Counted from the first letter of the stretch, positions 15,991 through 25,319 are shown. The stretch is 64,000 bases of DNA from Ruegeria_B marisflavi (GCF_025673445.1 NZ_JAOVQN010000016.1:1-64000); one strand, 5' to 3'. Notes: a model not told the origin generated them from the sequence alone. Numbers and translations: made by a program.

Positions 15991-17991
15991 TCAACGCCAC
16001 AAGTGCGCATAGGTGGAAAAAACGCCCTGAAGCTTGCTCAACAGCCGGTTGGCGGCGCCGGGGTGGCGGATCTCGCCGGAGGACAGCCGCTCGACCGCCA
16101 GTTCGACCGGACAGGGGCGACCGTTCTGTGGATCCCAGTAGCGGGGATAGTCGATCAGCGCCGCATGCACCAACCCGGCCAGATCGGGGTGCGCCTGGCG
16201 GCGGGCGGGCACCGGGCCCAGATCGCGGGTCAGGCCCCAGCCCGCGTAGAATGGTCCGCCCAGCGTGGTCACCGGCACGCCGCGCAACAGCGCCTCGAAC
16301 CCCAGAAGTGAGGTCATCGTCCAGACCTCGTTCACATGCGCGAGGAGCGCGGCCGGATCGGCCGCGTTCGCCACCACATCGGCCAGCCCCTCGGCCTCGA
16401 TCCGGCCGCTGCGTAATCCGGCCTCGACATCGGGGTGCGGCTTGTAGACGATCACCACCTGCGGATTTGCGGCGCGCACCGCGCGCAACAGCTCCAGGTT
16501 GGTGCGCACCTCGCCCGCGCCGGTGCGGATAGAGGCATCGTCCTCCACCTGTCCCGGAACCAGGATGCGATGACCGGGCGGGAGCTCGGGCAGGGCGCCG
16601 CCCAGATTGTACTTGCTTACACCCGCCCGGGTCAGGCGGTCGATCAGCCGTTCGGCGCGGCGGCGCTGGTCGTCGCGCAGGGTCGCGCGAGCGGCGATTA
16701 GGTGCTCCATCCGGCTGGGCCGGGTCGGATCGTAATAGATGCCCAGATCGTCGGTCACCAGCGACAGCGGCGGTACCAGTTCGGCACCCAGACCGCGCGA
16801 GCGCAGGAACCCGTCCTCGACCCGCACGGCGGGGCGGTCGGGATCGGCCTTGGCCGCCCAGACCATATGCGGGCGCGCATCGTCCCGGGCGGGGGTGTCG
16901 GTGAAACTCACCTTGCCATACCGCCCGAACATCCGCCGGAGCGGCTTGCGCTTCCATAGCCGCATGCCGCCCGCGGTCCAGCCGGCGCGGTCCTGTCGCC
17001 AGGCCCGCACGTCCGCCTCAAGCGTGTCGAGCACGGTCTCCAGCTCGCATAAGCAATCGCGGTGCTGATCGTACCAGGTGGGATAGAGGATCATCGCGGC
17101 GGCAAAGAGCTGCGCGCGCGTCAGGCGGCGTTCGCGGCGCGGCACCGGGTGTTCGTCCAGGCTCAGCCCCCAGCCCGCGTAAAAGGGCTGGCCAAAGACG
17201 CGCGGCTTGTGTCCGGCCAGGATCGCCTCGAACCCCAGTTGCGAGGACAGCGTATAGACCCCCACCGCGCCGTCGAGCAGCACCCAGGGGCTGACAGGCG
17301 CGTCATAGAGGCTGACCCGCGCGGTGATATCACTCGCGCCGTAATAGCCCGGGCGGAATCCGGCAGCGGTTTCGGGGTGGGTCTTGATCAGCACCCGCGC
17401 GCCGGGATGCTCCTCTTGCGCAAAAACCAGCATCTCTCGGAACAGCGCATCCGTGCCCTTGCTGGCGGTGACCGAGGCATCGCCGCGCGTCTGGTCGACC
17501 ACCAGCACATAGCCCGGTTCTGGGGGTGTCAGGCCGGGGTCGGTGGCTGAGTATTTGCTCAGGTGGCTGTCGCGGATCCGCACGATGGCATCGCGTGCCC
17601 GGTTCAACAGCGCGGTATCGTCCAGTGGGTGGCTCGCCAGCATCTGTTCCAGATCGCTGGGCGTGGCAGGGTCGAAGTACACGCCCGCCTGGTCCAAAAG
17701 CAGGCCCAGGGGCGGCTCGCCCGCCCGGCCGGGAAAGAGCGAGCGCAAGAACGCGTCCTCGACCCGGAGCAGAGGCGCCGAGCGCCGCGCGGCGACCTCC
17801 AGACCTCGATGGGCAGTGGGACTATTACCCCAGATGCCGACCTGATCGCCTTCGGAGGGCAGGCCCAGCCGGATGTCATAGCCCGCCAGCGACAGGATGC
17901 GGCGCAGGCGGGCCTGCGTCAGGAAACCGCCGTTGTAAACGAACAGCCGGGAGCGGTCACCCCCGGCTGTCGTTTCATTTCTGGGCGGCAT
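15991..17991 (-). CDS. kpsC: Capsular polysaccharide beta-Kdo transferase, KpsC family
   Basis: A 666-residue cytoplasmic protein made of two homologous halves, each with the signature (G)xPFYAGWGL and the phosphate-sugar motif RVEDxFLRS. KpsC adds the beta-Kdo linker on which group 2/3 capsules are built. Its start (17989-17991) shares one base with the kpsD stop (TGATG), so translation is coupled; a longer upstream frame overlapping kpsD is rejected. Product is confident; the exact linker chemistry is family knowledge. Confidence 0.92.
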   Translation of the reverse strand: MPPRNETTAGGDRSRLFVYNGGFLTQARLRRILSLAGYDIRLGLPSEGDQVGIWGNSPTAHRGLEVAARRSAPLLRVEDAFLRSLFPGRAGEPPLGLLLDQAGVYFDPATPSDLEQMLASHPLDDTALLNRARDAIVRIRDSHLSKYSATDPGLTPPEPGYVLVVDQTRGDASVTASKGTDALFREMLVFAQEEHPGARVLIKTHPETAAGFRPGYYGASDITARVSLYDAPVSPWVLLDGAVGVYTLSSQLGFEAILAGHKPRVFGQPFYAGWGLSLDEHPVPRRERRLTRAQLFAAAMILYPTWYDQHRDCLCELETVLDTLEADVRAWRQDRAGWTAGGMRLWKRKPLRRMFGRYGKVSFTDTPARDDARPHMVWAAKADPDRPAVRVEDGFLRSRGLGAELVPPLSLVTDDLGIYYDPTRPSRMEHLIAARATLRDDQRRRAERLIDRLTRAGVSKYNLGGALPELPPGHRILVPGQVEDDASIRTGAGEVRTNLELLRAVRAANPQVVIVYKPHPDVEAGLRSGRIEAEGLADVVANAADPAALLAHVNEVWTMTSLLGFEALLRGVPVTTLGGPFYAGWGLTRDLGPVPARRQAHPDLAGLVHAALIDYPRYWDPQNGRPCPVELAVERLSSGEIRHPGAANRLLSKLQGVFSTYAHLWR

Positions 17992-19127
17992 CAGAAGCTG
18001 CTGGACAGTGTTGCCACGTTGGCAAAGGGTGTCAGCCCACCGGAAATCAGCGAGATTGCCTTGGTCCACTGGGTATACGGCGCCTCGGTCACGTAGAGCG
18101 TATCCTCGTCCCGGATCACGAAATCGCGGGCGATGAAGAGGCCGTTGGGTTCGGTTAGGTTCAGCACGTAGACCATGCGCTGTGCGCCTTGCAGGTCGTC
18201 GCGGCCCAGCACCTGACCGGCGATCTCGGCCGGTTCGTTGCGGAACACAAAGACCCCGGTCGGGTCGGAGGCGGCAGAAATCAGGCCGCCGATCTGGGCG
18301 ATCGCCTCAAGCGCGGACAGGTCCTGGGTCTCGAAGGGCACGCGCGCCTGAGTGCTGGTGGCCCCAAGCGCGGTGAACGAGCGGGTGTCCTCCTCGACCA
18401 GGATCCGGTCGCCGCCGCGCAGGGCGATGTCCAGCTCGGGGTGATTGAACAGGTCCTGGTACCAGACCTTTCCCTGCTGGTTGCCACGGATCACGGTGAC
18501 TTCGGCGATGTCGGGTTGGATGGTAACGCCGCCAGCCTGCGCCAGCATGGTCGCCAGCGTGCGGGTTGGTCGTTCGATCGGATAGATGCCCTGGCCGCCC
18601 ACCGCGCCGGTCAGCGACACGGTCGCGCCGTCGCCCGCAAGACGGCGCACCTGAACTTGCGGGTCGGGGGTCTGTTCCTCAAGCTTGGCGGTGATCGCTT
18701 CGCGCAATTGGTCCGGCGTATTGCCCGAGGCGCGCAAGCGTCCGGCATAGGGCACAAAGATGAAGCCGGCGCTGTCAACCTGCACCTCTTCCAGAATCGT
18801 GGCATTGGTACCTTCGCTGGCCAAGAGCCCGTCATCGACGTTTTCCCAGACGGTCAGGCCCAGAACGTCGCCGGGCCGGATCGTGTCCGAAGTCAAAGTC
18901 GAGGCATTCCTGAACGCGTCCGAGAATCCAAGTGCAGGCACGACAGCGGTTGCGCGTGTCACGCGGTCGTTTACTGCGACGATAAAGGCATCGCCTTCCT
19001 TCTGTACAGAACCAGCAAAGATTTCCCGCTTGTTGGGCCCGACTTTCGGCAACGAACATGAGGCCGCGACAGACATCGCGGCCAGCACGGCAACGGGCTT
19101 CGCCCAGCGGACGGGGTTAAGTTTCAC
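17991..19127 (-). CDS. kpsD: Polysaccharide export outer-membrane lipoprotein (KpsD/Wza family)
   Basis: A 378-residue secreted protein with a lipoprotein signal (AAMSVAASC, lipobox Cys at about residue 24), a Poly_export domain (IRPGDVLGLTVWENV) and SLBB-like repeats (VSLTGAVGGQGIYPI, RILVEEDTRSFTALG). It would form the outer-membrane channel for capsule. Start is GTG at 19127 with GAGGAGA 7 nt before it. Lies between kpsS and kpsC; no ABC transporter genes (kpsMTE) are in the window, so export partners must be elsewhere. Confidence 0.9.
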   Translation of the reverse strand: MKLNPVRWAKPVAVLAAMSVAASCSLPKVGPNKREIFAGSVQKEGDAFIVAVNDRVTRATAVVPALGFSDAFRNASTLTSDTIRPGDVLGLTVWENVDDGLLASEGTNATILEEVQVDSAGFIFVPYAGRLRASGNTPDQLREAITAKLEEQTPDPQVQVRRLAGDGATVSLTGAVGGQGIYPIERPTRTLATMLAQAGGVTIQPDIAEVTVIRGNQQGKVWYQDLFNHPELDIALRGGDRILVEEDTRSFTALGATSTQARVPFETQDLSALEAIAQIGGLISAASDPTGVFVFRNEPAEIAGQVLGRDDLQGAQRMVYVLNLTEPNGLFIARDFVIRDEDTLYVTEAPYTQWTKAISLISGGLTPFANVATLSSSF

Positions 19128-19222
19128 TGCTCGGTCTCCTCGACCTTATATGTTTCTGCCTCGGTTTTTTGCTCAAACTATCGGAATCCGGATGAAAAAT
19201 CCAGTACCTGGAGTTGTGCCGT

Positions 19223-20515
19223 TCAGTTGACCAATCGCAACTGTTGCCTCGGCGCCGCTTTCCCGGACTTGAGCGCATCATAAGGGTCGTCGCGCGACAA
19301 CATCATGTCGACCACCTGGCGCAGAAGCTGTCGGCGCCCCTTGCGAGAATAGAAACCACCGGGCAACTGACTGGTTTCCAGCAGGTAGCGGCGGTACTCC
19401 TTGTAGGCGCGGCTGTCGGGGCGGTCGGCGGCCGCGAAAAAGTCGGCCACCGGCTGGGTCGAGACGAACTCGGGCTTGTCATATACCGCGCGGCCAAACA
19501 CCTTGAGCGGAATGCCGCGCCACAGCACCTGTTGTCCGGCGGTCGAGTTCACGGTCACGGCGCTGCGCGCGTCGTTCAACAGCTGCGCCAGCTTGCCGCC
19601 ACGCACGTAATGCACCCGACCATGCAACCCGTGTTGACGCGCCAGCCGCCGCACCTCGCGCCGGAGCGGCACGCGGCCGTTTTCCAGCGGGTGCGCCTTG
19701 ACCACCAGATGGTGATGGCGTGGGGCGCCGGAGGCGAACCCGTCAAAGATCTCGGCAAGGAAATCGGTCATCGTGGCAAAGGGCGAGTGCATCCGGAACG
19801 AACTGTCATGTTCCAGCTGTAGTAGCGCCAGATGATAAGGGAACCCGCCGTTGCGAATGCGGGCGGTGGCGATCATCCTTTCGACCGCCAGCACCGGCAT
19901 CAACAGCAGGCGTTGCAGGTAGAGCTGAAATTCCTTGGTCACCGGCAGGTCGCGATGCGGCTTGAACCGGCGGTACCCCTGGTTGGTGAACATGACGAAC
20001 CAGTGATAGAGCGCGCCGTAAAAGATGTGCTGGCGCATGTCTCCCCAATGGGCGGGCGGCAGTGGCGTTTCCATGTCCGACAGCGCCAGTGCTTCGCGCA
20101 TATCCTCGATCGTCATTTCCATCAGGCGTGAATTGCCGTTCGACCCGCCGCGTTCATAGGTGACCCAATAGGGCCGCAGATAACCTTCCTCGAACACATG
20201 AATGCCCAGGCCCCTGGCCCGCGCGGCGGCAACGGCGGCAGCATGTATGGGCCGGGTATCGCCATAAAGCACGATGTCGGTCACGCCCCGAGTGTCCAGT
20301 AGATCGTCCAGCGCCGCTGGCCAATCCTCATGCGCGCCCTTGTAGGGAACATAGCTCTGGGTGTGGAACCAGAAGGCCCGGTCACCCGAATTGAAGCCCA
20401 CGCGCCAAACCTCGGCCCCTGCCGCACGCAACATCCGGCCAAGCGCGTCAAAGAAGGGGCCATGCGGCCCCTGCAGGAATAGAAAGACCCGCCTGGCCTG
20501 GGTCTTGTTCGGCAT
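19223..20515 (-). CDS. kpsS: Capsule polysaccharide beta-Kdo transferase, KpsS family
   Basis: A 430-residue protein of the KpsS/LipB capsule family, partner of KpsC in making the lipid-linked Kdo primer. Visible: FLQGPHGPFFDALGRML at the N-terminus, YGDTRPIH, EEGYLRPYWVTYERGG, and the GT-B-like C-terminal NSTAGQQVLWRGIPLKVFG. Start at 20515 has AAAAGGA upstream; the 14 codons before it lack family similarity. First gene of the leftward kpsS-kpsD-kpsC block. Confidence 0.9.
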   Translation of the reverse strand: MPNKTQARRVFLFLQGPHGPFFDALGRMLRAAGAEVWRVGFNSGDRAFWFHTQSYVPYKGAHEDWPAALDDLLDTRGVTDIVLYGDTRPIHAAAVAAARARGLGIHVFEEGYLRPYWVTYERGGSNGNSRLMEMTIEDMREALALSDMETPLPPAHWGDMRQHIFYGALYHWFVMFTNQGYRRFKPHRDLPVTKEFQLYLQRLLLMPVLAVERMIATARIRNGGFPYHLALLQLEHDSSFRMHSPFATMTDFLAEIFDGFASGAPRHHHLVVKAHPLENGRVPLRREVRRLARQHGLHGRVHYVRGGKLAQLLNDARSAVTVNSTAGQQVLWRGIPLKVFGRAVYDKPEFVSTQPVADFFAAADRPDSRAYKEYRRYLLETSQLPGGFYSRKGRRQLLRQVVDMMLSRDDPYDALKSGKAAPRQQLRLVN

Positions 20516-20687
20516 CTGCGGTCCTTTTCCAGCTGCGCCTGCCCAAATTCGCGGCATTCCCGGTATCCTGCATGGTCATTCGGGCCAAACTATGACCCGG
20601 ACAGGGCGGGCGGGCAAGCATCGGGGCTTGTCCGCCGCGAAACACAGCGTTACGTCAGGGACAGGCATACAAGCGCGGGGTAAAAAC

Positions 20688-21275
20688 ATGTTCACCGGCA
20701 TCGTCACCGACATCGGCACCGTGGTCGAGCTGGAGCAGCGCGGCGACCTGCGGGCGCGCATCCGCACTGCCTATGATACCGGGCGCATCGACATTGGCGC
20801 CTCGATCGCCAGCGACGGCGTCTGTCTGACGGTGATCGCGCTGGGCGCGGACTGGTACGATGTCGAGGTCAGCGCCGAGACCGTGTCCAAGACCAACCTC
20901 GGCGGATGGACGGTCGGCAAGCGGCTGAACCTGGAACGCGCTCTCAAGGTGGGCGACGAGCTGGGCGGCCATATCGTGTCGGGCCATGTCGATGGCGTGG
21001 CCGAGGTGATTTCGGTCACGCAAGAGGGCGACAGCACGCGGGTCCGGTTCCGCACCCCGCACGCGCTGGCGCGCTTCATCGCGCCCAAGGGTTCGGTGGC
21101 GCTGAACGGCACCTCGCTGACGGTGAACGAGGTCGAGGGTGATGAATTTGGCATCAACCTGATTCCGCATACGAAAGAGGCTACCACCTGGGGCGATATC
21201 CGCGCGGGCGACCTTGTGAACCTCGAGATCGACACTCTGGCTCGCTATGTGGCGCGCCTCGCCGAGGCGGGTTAG
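20688..21275 (+). CDS. ribE: Riboflavin synthase, alpha chain
   Basis: Dismutates two 6,7-dimethyl-8-ribityllumazines into riboflavin. The 195-residue protein begins MFTGIVTDIG, the invariant start of the first lumazine-binding repeat, and has the second repeat from HIVSGHVDG (about residue 96), with SLTVNEV and IPHTKEATT. I find no FMN riboswitch motif upstream. First gene of a rib operon with a small unknown gene, ribBX, ribH and nusB following. Confidence 0.96.
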   Translation: MFTGIVTDIGTVVELEQRGDLRARIRTAYDTGRIDIGASIASDGVCLTVIALGADWYDVEVSAETVSKTNLGGWTVGKRLNLERALKVGDELGGHIVSGHVDGVAEVISVTQEGDSTRVRFRTPHALARFIAPKGSVALNGTSLTVNEVEGDEFGINLIPHTKEATTWGDIRAGDLVNLEIDTLARYVARLAEAG

Positions 21276-21279
21276 GACC

Positions 21280-21852
21280 ATGGCGGGGCTCGGGCACAAC
21301 GGCGGGCCGTCGATGGAGCCGGGGCAGGTCTGGCGCACCCATGCCTGGCGGCAGGCGCAAAAGGCGCTGATGCCCAATGCCATCCCGATGCTGGTGCTGA
21401 AGATGCGGATGAGCCGCGCCGCCGAACTGGGCATGGATTACCGCACCTATGCCAAGGTGCGCCAGTATTCCGGTCAGGATATCATGGGTCTGCTGTTCTC
21501 ATCGAATGCGCTGCGCATCTTCGGCTCGGGCGGCGAGATGCCCGAGGCCGAGGCTCGAACGCTGTCAGAGGTACGCAATGCCCATCGGCTGGCGCTGGTG
21601 CATCCGCCCGCCGCCCCGGCCACCGTGCTGGCCGCCACAAAGGCGCTGGAGGATGCCGCCCGCGCGCCGCGCCTCGTCGACAGCTGGTCCGAGATGCGCG
21701 CCCGCGTGCAGGGGCTGATCCAGGCGCAGCGCTTGCCGGGCTCGGCGGTGTTGGTGATCGGCGACGCGCCGCTCGAAACCGAGTGGGTCGCCGCAGGCCG
21801 TGCCGCGGGCTATTTGTCCTCGGCCGAATACTTCCGCCACCAGGCCGTCTAG
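21280..21852 (+). CDS. Conserved hypothetical protein in rib operon
   Basis: A 190-residue soluble protein I cannot assign. It starts MAGLGHNGGPSMEPG (a glycine/asparagine-rich N-terminus seen in several roseobacter proteins), is alanine/arginine rich, has no TM segment, and contains RTYAKVRQYSGQDIMGLLFSSNALRIF, which could be a helix-turn-helix-like region. The ATG at 21280 lies 4 bp after the ribE stop, so it is probably co-transcribed. A GC-rich repeat follows its stop. Confidence 0.7.
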   Translation: MAGLGHNGGPSMEPGQVWRTHAWRQAQKALMPNAIPMLVLKMRMSRAAELGMDYRTYAKVRQYSGQDIMGLLFSSNALRIFGSGGEMPEAEARTLSEVRNAHRLALVHPPAAPATVLAATKALEDAARAPRLVDSWSEMRARVQGLIQAQRLPGSAVLVIGDAPLETEWVAAGRAAGYLSSAEYFRHQAV

Positions 21853-21860
21853 AGCTCCAA

Positions 21861-21929
21861 CCCCGCCTCTTCATTTCGCCCAAAATACTCCGGGGGAGTC
21901 GCGCAAGGCGCGACGGGGGCAGCGCCCCC
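21861..21929. repeat. GC-rich intergenic repeat, copy 2
   Basis: Reverse-oriented copy of 5673-5740: read on the minus strand it shows GGGGGCGCTGCCCCC, GTCGC...GCGAC, CTCCCCCGGAGTATTT and GGGCGAAATGAAG. It begins 9 bp after a gene end, as copy 1 does. Confidence 0.75.
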
Positions 21930-22154
21930 TCTGACCTGCCCACCGGATCAGGGTGGCGCTCCCGCCCCCTGATGCCGCATCGCAGATGCGCCCCCAGGCG
22001 TTGGGCCGGGCGCGGAGCCGCCCCGGGCGCGAGGACGCCCGCCTCGCCGCGCGCAACGCCGCGTCCGACCCCCTGTCTGCCGTTTGTGTACTGGCATTCG
22101 CGCGCCGGGTGGTCTATCTGCGCAAACAGACCAAGACAGCTGAAAGGCCGCCCC

Positions 22155-23276
22155 ATGAGCTTTGAAACGCCCGGACCCGTCGAGGCCCGCCTGCGCGACG
22201 CGATCAGTCCGATCGAGGAGATCATCGAGGAGGCGCGCAAGGGCCGGATGTATATCCTGGTCGATCACGAAGATCGCGAGAACGAGGGCGACCTGTGCAT
22301 CGCCGCCGAATTCGCCGATGCTGCCGCGATCAACTTCATGGCCACCCATGGCCGCGGGCTGATATGCCTGCCGATGACCGCCGAGCGGATCGACCGTCTG
22401 GGCCTGCCGATGATGGCGGTGAACAACTCGTCGCGGCACGAGACCGCCTTTACCGTCTCGATCGAGGCGCGCGAGGGGGTGTCGACCGGCATTTCCGCCG
22501 CCGACCGGGCGCTGACCGTGGCCACCGCGATCAACGAACAAAACACCATGGCAAGCCTGGCAACGCCGGGCCATGTCTTTCCGCTCAGGGCCAAGCGGGG
22601 CGGGGTGCTGGTGCGCGCCGGCCATACCGAGGCGGTGGTCGACATCTCTCGTCTGGCCGGGCTGAAACCCGCGGGCGTGATTTGCGAGATCATGAAGGAA
22701 GACGGCACCATGGCGCGGCTGCCCGATCTGGTGGAGTTCGCCGCCACCCACGGGATGAAGATCGGCACCATCAGCGACCTGATCTCCTATCGCGCCCGCA
22801 ACGACAATCTGGTGGACGAGACCGCCCGCAGCACCGTCACCTCGGAATATGGCGGTGACTGGGAGATGCGCATCTTTACCGACCAGACCCACGGTATCGA
22901 ACATGTGGTGCTGGTCAAGGGCGATGTCTCGACCCCCGAACCGGTGCTGACCCGCACCCATGCGCTGCACGAGGCATCGGACGTGCTGGGGCTTGGCCCC
23001 AAGCCGACCCAGGAACTGCCGCGCGCGATGGAGAAGATCGCCGCCGAAGGCCGCGGCGTCGTCTGCCTGTTCCGGCAGCCACGCAACGCGCTTTATGCCA
23101 GCGACGAGGACGGCGTGCGCACCATCAAGCAGACCGGTCTGGGTGCCCAGATCCTGTCCAAGATGGGCCTGCACGAGCTGATCCTGCTCACCGACTCGCC
23201 GCAAACCAAATATCTCGGGCTCGACGCCTATGGCCTGTCCATCGTTGGCACCCGCCCCATTCTGAAGGACGCCTGA
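22155..23276 (+). CDS. ribB: 3,4-dihydroxy-2-butanone 4-phosphate synthase fused to degenerate GTP cyclohydrolase II (RibBX)
   Basis: Makes the four-carbon precursor of riboflavin from ribulose 5-phosphate. The N-terminal RibB domain (about 1-210) has DHEDRENEGD, RHETAFTVS, and GHVFPLRA. The C-terminal 160 residues align in layout with GTP cyclohydrolase II but lack the zinc-binding C-x2-G...CxC set (that region reads TRTHALHEASDVLGLG). This is the RibBX arrangement described in proteobacteria, in which the second domain is not a cyclohydrolase. The true RibA must be elsewhere. Stop is 1 bp before ribH. Confidence 0.93.
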   Translation: MSFETPGPVEARLRDAISPIEEIIEEARKGRMYILVDHEDRENEGDLCIAAEFADAAAINFMATHGRGLICLPMTAERIDRLGLPMMAVNNSSRHETAFTVSIEAREGVSTGISAADRALTVATAINEQNTMASLATPGHVFPLRAKRGGVLVRAGHTEAVVDISRLAGLKPAGVICEIMKEDGTMARLPDLVEFAATHGMKIGTISDLISYRARNDNLVDETARSTVTSEYGGDWEMRIFTDQTHGIEHVVLVKGDVSTPEPVLTRTHALHEASDVLGLGPKPTQELPRAMEKIAAEGRGVVCLFRQPRNALYASDEDGVRTIKQTGLGAQILSKMGLHELILLTDSPQTKYLGLDAYGLSIVGTRPILKDA

Positions 23277-23277
23277 C

Positions 23278-23829
23278 ATGGCCGGACACGAGACCCACTA
23301 CATCCTGCCGCGCCCCGAATTCGACAAGCCGGTGAAACTGCTGATCGTGGTGGCGCCCTATTACAAGGACATCGCCGACAATCTGGTCGCCGGCGCCCAG
23401 GCCGAGATCGAGGCCGTGGGCGGCAGCTGGGAGCTGGTCGAGGTCCCCGGCGCGCTCGAGGTGCCCACCGCCATCGCCATGGCCGACCGGATGTGCAATT
23501 TCGACGGCTACGTTGCGCTGGGCTGCGTGATCCGGGGCGAGACCACGCATTACGACACCGTCTGCAACGACAGCTCCCGCGCGATCCAACTGATGGGCCT
23601 TCAGGGCGCCTGCATCGGCAACGGCATCCTGACGGTCGAGAACCGCCCCCAGGCCGAGGTGCGCGCCGATCCGGCGGCGATGAACAAGGGCGGCGGCGCC
23701 GCCGCTGCGGCCTTGCATCTGATCGCGCTCAGCCGTAAGTGGGGCGCTTCGACCAAGGGCGTGGGCTTCAAACCGATGTCCGAGTCGATCCTCCTGGCAG
23801 ACAAAGGCAACGGAACCGCTTCCGCATGA
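23278..23829 (+). CDS. ribH: 6,7-dimethyl-8-ribityllumazine synthase
   Basis: A 183-residue lumazine synthase joining the RibB product with the pyrimidine. Seen: APYYKDIADNLVAGA, EVPGALEVPTAI, and VIRGETTHYDTV containing the catalytic His. It starts 2 bp after ribBX and overlaps nusB by 4 bp. The C-terminal tail (about residues 155-183) is longer than the minimal family length. Confidence 0.95.
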   Translation: MAGHETHYILPRPEFDKPVKLLIVVAPYYKDIADNLVAGAQAEIEAVGGSWELVEVPGALEVPTAIAMADRMCNFDGYVALGCVIRGETTHYDTVCNDSSRAIQLMGLQGACIGNGILTVENRPQAEVRADPAAMNKGGGAAAAALHLIALSRKWGASTKGVGFKPMSESILLADKGNGTASA

Positions 23830-24281
23830 ACACCAAACGGCAGATGAAATCGGCGGCCCGGCTCTATGCGGTGCAGGCCCTGTTCCAGATGGAGCATTCC
23901 AGCCAGACCGTCGAGACGGTGGTGAACGAGTTTCTCGATCACCGCTTTGGTGCGGTCTATGACGGCGACGAGATGGCCGAGGGCGACACCGACCTGTTCC
24001 GCAAGCTGGTCGATGGCGCGGTCAACAACCAGGCCCTGATCGACCAGATGACCGACCGGGCGTTGGTGGCGAAATGGCCGATCTCACGCATCGACCCGAC
24101 ACTGCGCGCGCTGTTCCGCGCCGCTGCCACCGAACTGACGCAAAGCGACACGCCGCCCAAGGTGGTGATCACCGAATTCGTGGATATCGCGCGCGCATTC
24201 TTCCCCGAGGGGCGCGAGACCAGTTTCGTCAATGCCGTTCTGGACCACATGGCGCGCGAGGCCCGGCCCGAGGCGTTCTGA
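23826..24281 (+). CDS. nusB: Transcription antitermination factor NusB
   Basis: A 151-residue RNA-binding protein of the rRNA antitermination complex. The family core is visible as SAARLYAVQALFQME and the C-terminal TPPKVVITEFVDIARAFFPE with FVNAVLD. ATG overlaps the ribH stop (ATGA), the ribH-nusB pairing common in bacteria. Confidence 0.95.
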   Translation: MNTKRQMKSAARLYAVQALFQMEHSSQTVETVVNEFLDHRFGAVYDGDEMAEGDTDLFRKLVDGAVNNQALIDQMTDRALVAKWPISRIDPTLRALFRAAATELTQSDTPPKVVITEFVDIARAFFPEGRETSFVNAVLDHMAREARPEAF

Positions 24282-24311
24282 TTCGCGATCTGCCGCCCCC
24301 CGGACGTTGCC

Positions 24312-24350
24312 AAAAAAGACGCGGCATCAATCCTCGGATTGCGCCGCGCC
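24312..24350 (-). terminator. Terminator downstream of the LuxR-type gene
   Basis: On the minus strand GCGCGGC-GCAATCC pairs imperfectly with GGATTG-AT-GCCGCGT and is followed by six T (A run at 24312-24317). It also lies just after nusB on the other strand. Confidence 0.7.
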
Positions 24351-24444
24351 TTGATTGACAAATGCCTAGATGAAAAAGCCAGGCGCCACCACTCACAGCA
24401 GAAACCCGGTACCCAGACGCTAGCGGATCAAAGGTGACCGCGAA

Positions 24445-24464
24445 ACCTATCTCTTCCGATAGGT
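24445..24464 (-). terminator. Hairpin just after the LuxR-type stop codon
   Basis: ACCTATC (24445-24451) pairs with GATAGGT (24458-24464), 6-nt loop, then TTTC on the minus strand. Confidence 0.4.
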
Positions 24465-24467
24465 GGC

Positions 24468-25223
24468 TTAATTCAGCAGCCCCATTTTTACCGCCCGTAC
24501 CAGCGCTGCTTCGCGGGTCGGCGCGCGCAGCTTGTCGCGGGCCGATTTCAGATGCGTGCGCACGGTGATTTCGCTGATCCCCAGTGTCTCCGAAATCTGC
24601 TCGTTGCGCAGACCGTTGGCCAGCAGATGCAGCACCTCGCGCTCGCGCCGCGACAGCGGCGCGGTTGTCCCCAGAATCGGTGCCAGATCCTGGCCCGCGT
24701 TCTGGTCGCCTTCGACCCCGGGGCCGAGGTTGGTGGCGATGACGGTGGCCAGGATGCGCATGCCGCTTTCCTGTTCGGTCATCCAGGCTTCGGCCTCGGG
24801 GTGGTCGGTGAACAGGGCCACCAGCATCGCGGTATTGCCGGGGCAGGGGACCACCAGGCTGAACACATGCTGATAGCCGTGCTCGACCAGCCCGGAATAC
24901 AGGCCCGCGGCCGTGGCCGAGTTGGACTGCAACAGGCGCCGGCCCGAATCGATATACAGGCTGTCGGGCCCCTGCACGGTTTGCGCCAGGACCAGGTCGG
25001 CATCGGCATAGCCGCTCTCGGCATAGATCTTCAGCCACTGCGGCGTCATCGAGCTGCGCGCCCAGTGCAGTATGCCCGTCTTTGGCGTGAACTGCCCCAT
25101 GTTCACGGCCCGAAAGCCAAACGCGCCCAGCCGCTCTACCGTGTGGTCCCATCGGGCAGCATCGTCAAAGATATGGGAAAGGCTTTCCAACAGATCGAGC
25201 GCAAACTTTGTGATATTTCGCAT
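24468..25223 (-). CDS. LuxR-family regulator with autoinducer-binding-like domain (solo)
   Basis: A 251-residue regulator. The N-terminal 165 residues resemble an autoinducer-binding domain (WARSSMTPQWLKIYAESGYADADLVL, in the position of the WxxxYxxxxYxxxDP motif, but with W-Y-Y-D partly changed). The C-terminal LuxR HTH is clear: LSRREREVLHLLANGLRNEQISETLGISEITVRTHLKSARDKL split as two blocks. No luxI-type synthase is in the window, so it is a solo or answers a distant signal. Start ATG at 25223 is a choice; an open frame extends to 25280. Two hairpins follow its stop. Confidence 0.85.
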   Translation of the reverse strand: MRNITKFALDLLESLSHIFDDAARWDHTVERLGAFGFRAVNMGQFTPKTGILHWARSSMTPQWLKIYAESGYADADLVLAQTVQGPDSLYIDSGRRLLQSNSATAAGLYSGLVEHGYQHVFSLVVPCPGNTAMLVALFTDHPEAEAWMTEQESGMRILATVIATNLGPGVEGDQNAGQDLAPILGTTAPLSRREREVLHLLANGLRNEQISETLGISEITVRTHLKSARDKLRAPTREAALVRAVKMGLLN

Positions 25224-25319
25224 TCCGGTCCCGGCATATATTGTCGCAGCAGTTACGCATGACCCTGTATTCCGGATCATTCTGCGCTAGAATTTTTTTG
25301 GAAAACAGGGAGTTTGGCC

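Noticed and set aside
20560..20687. FMN riboswitch before ribE or ribBX
   Set aside because: None of the conserved FMN-element words could be found at 20516-20687 or 21930-22154.
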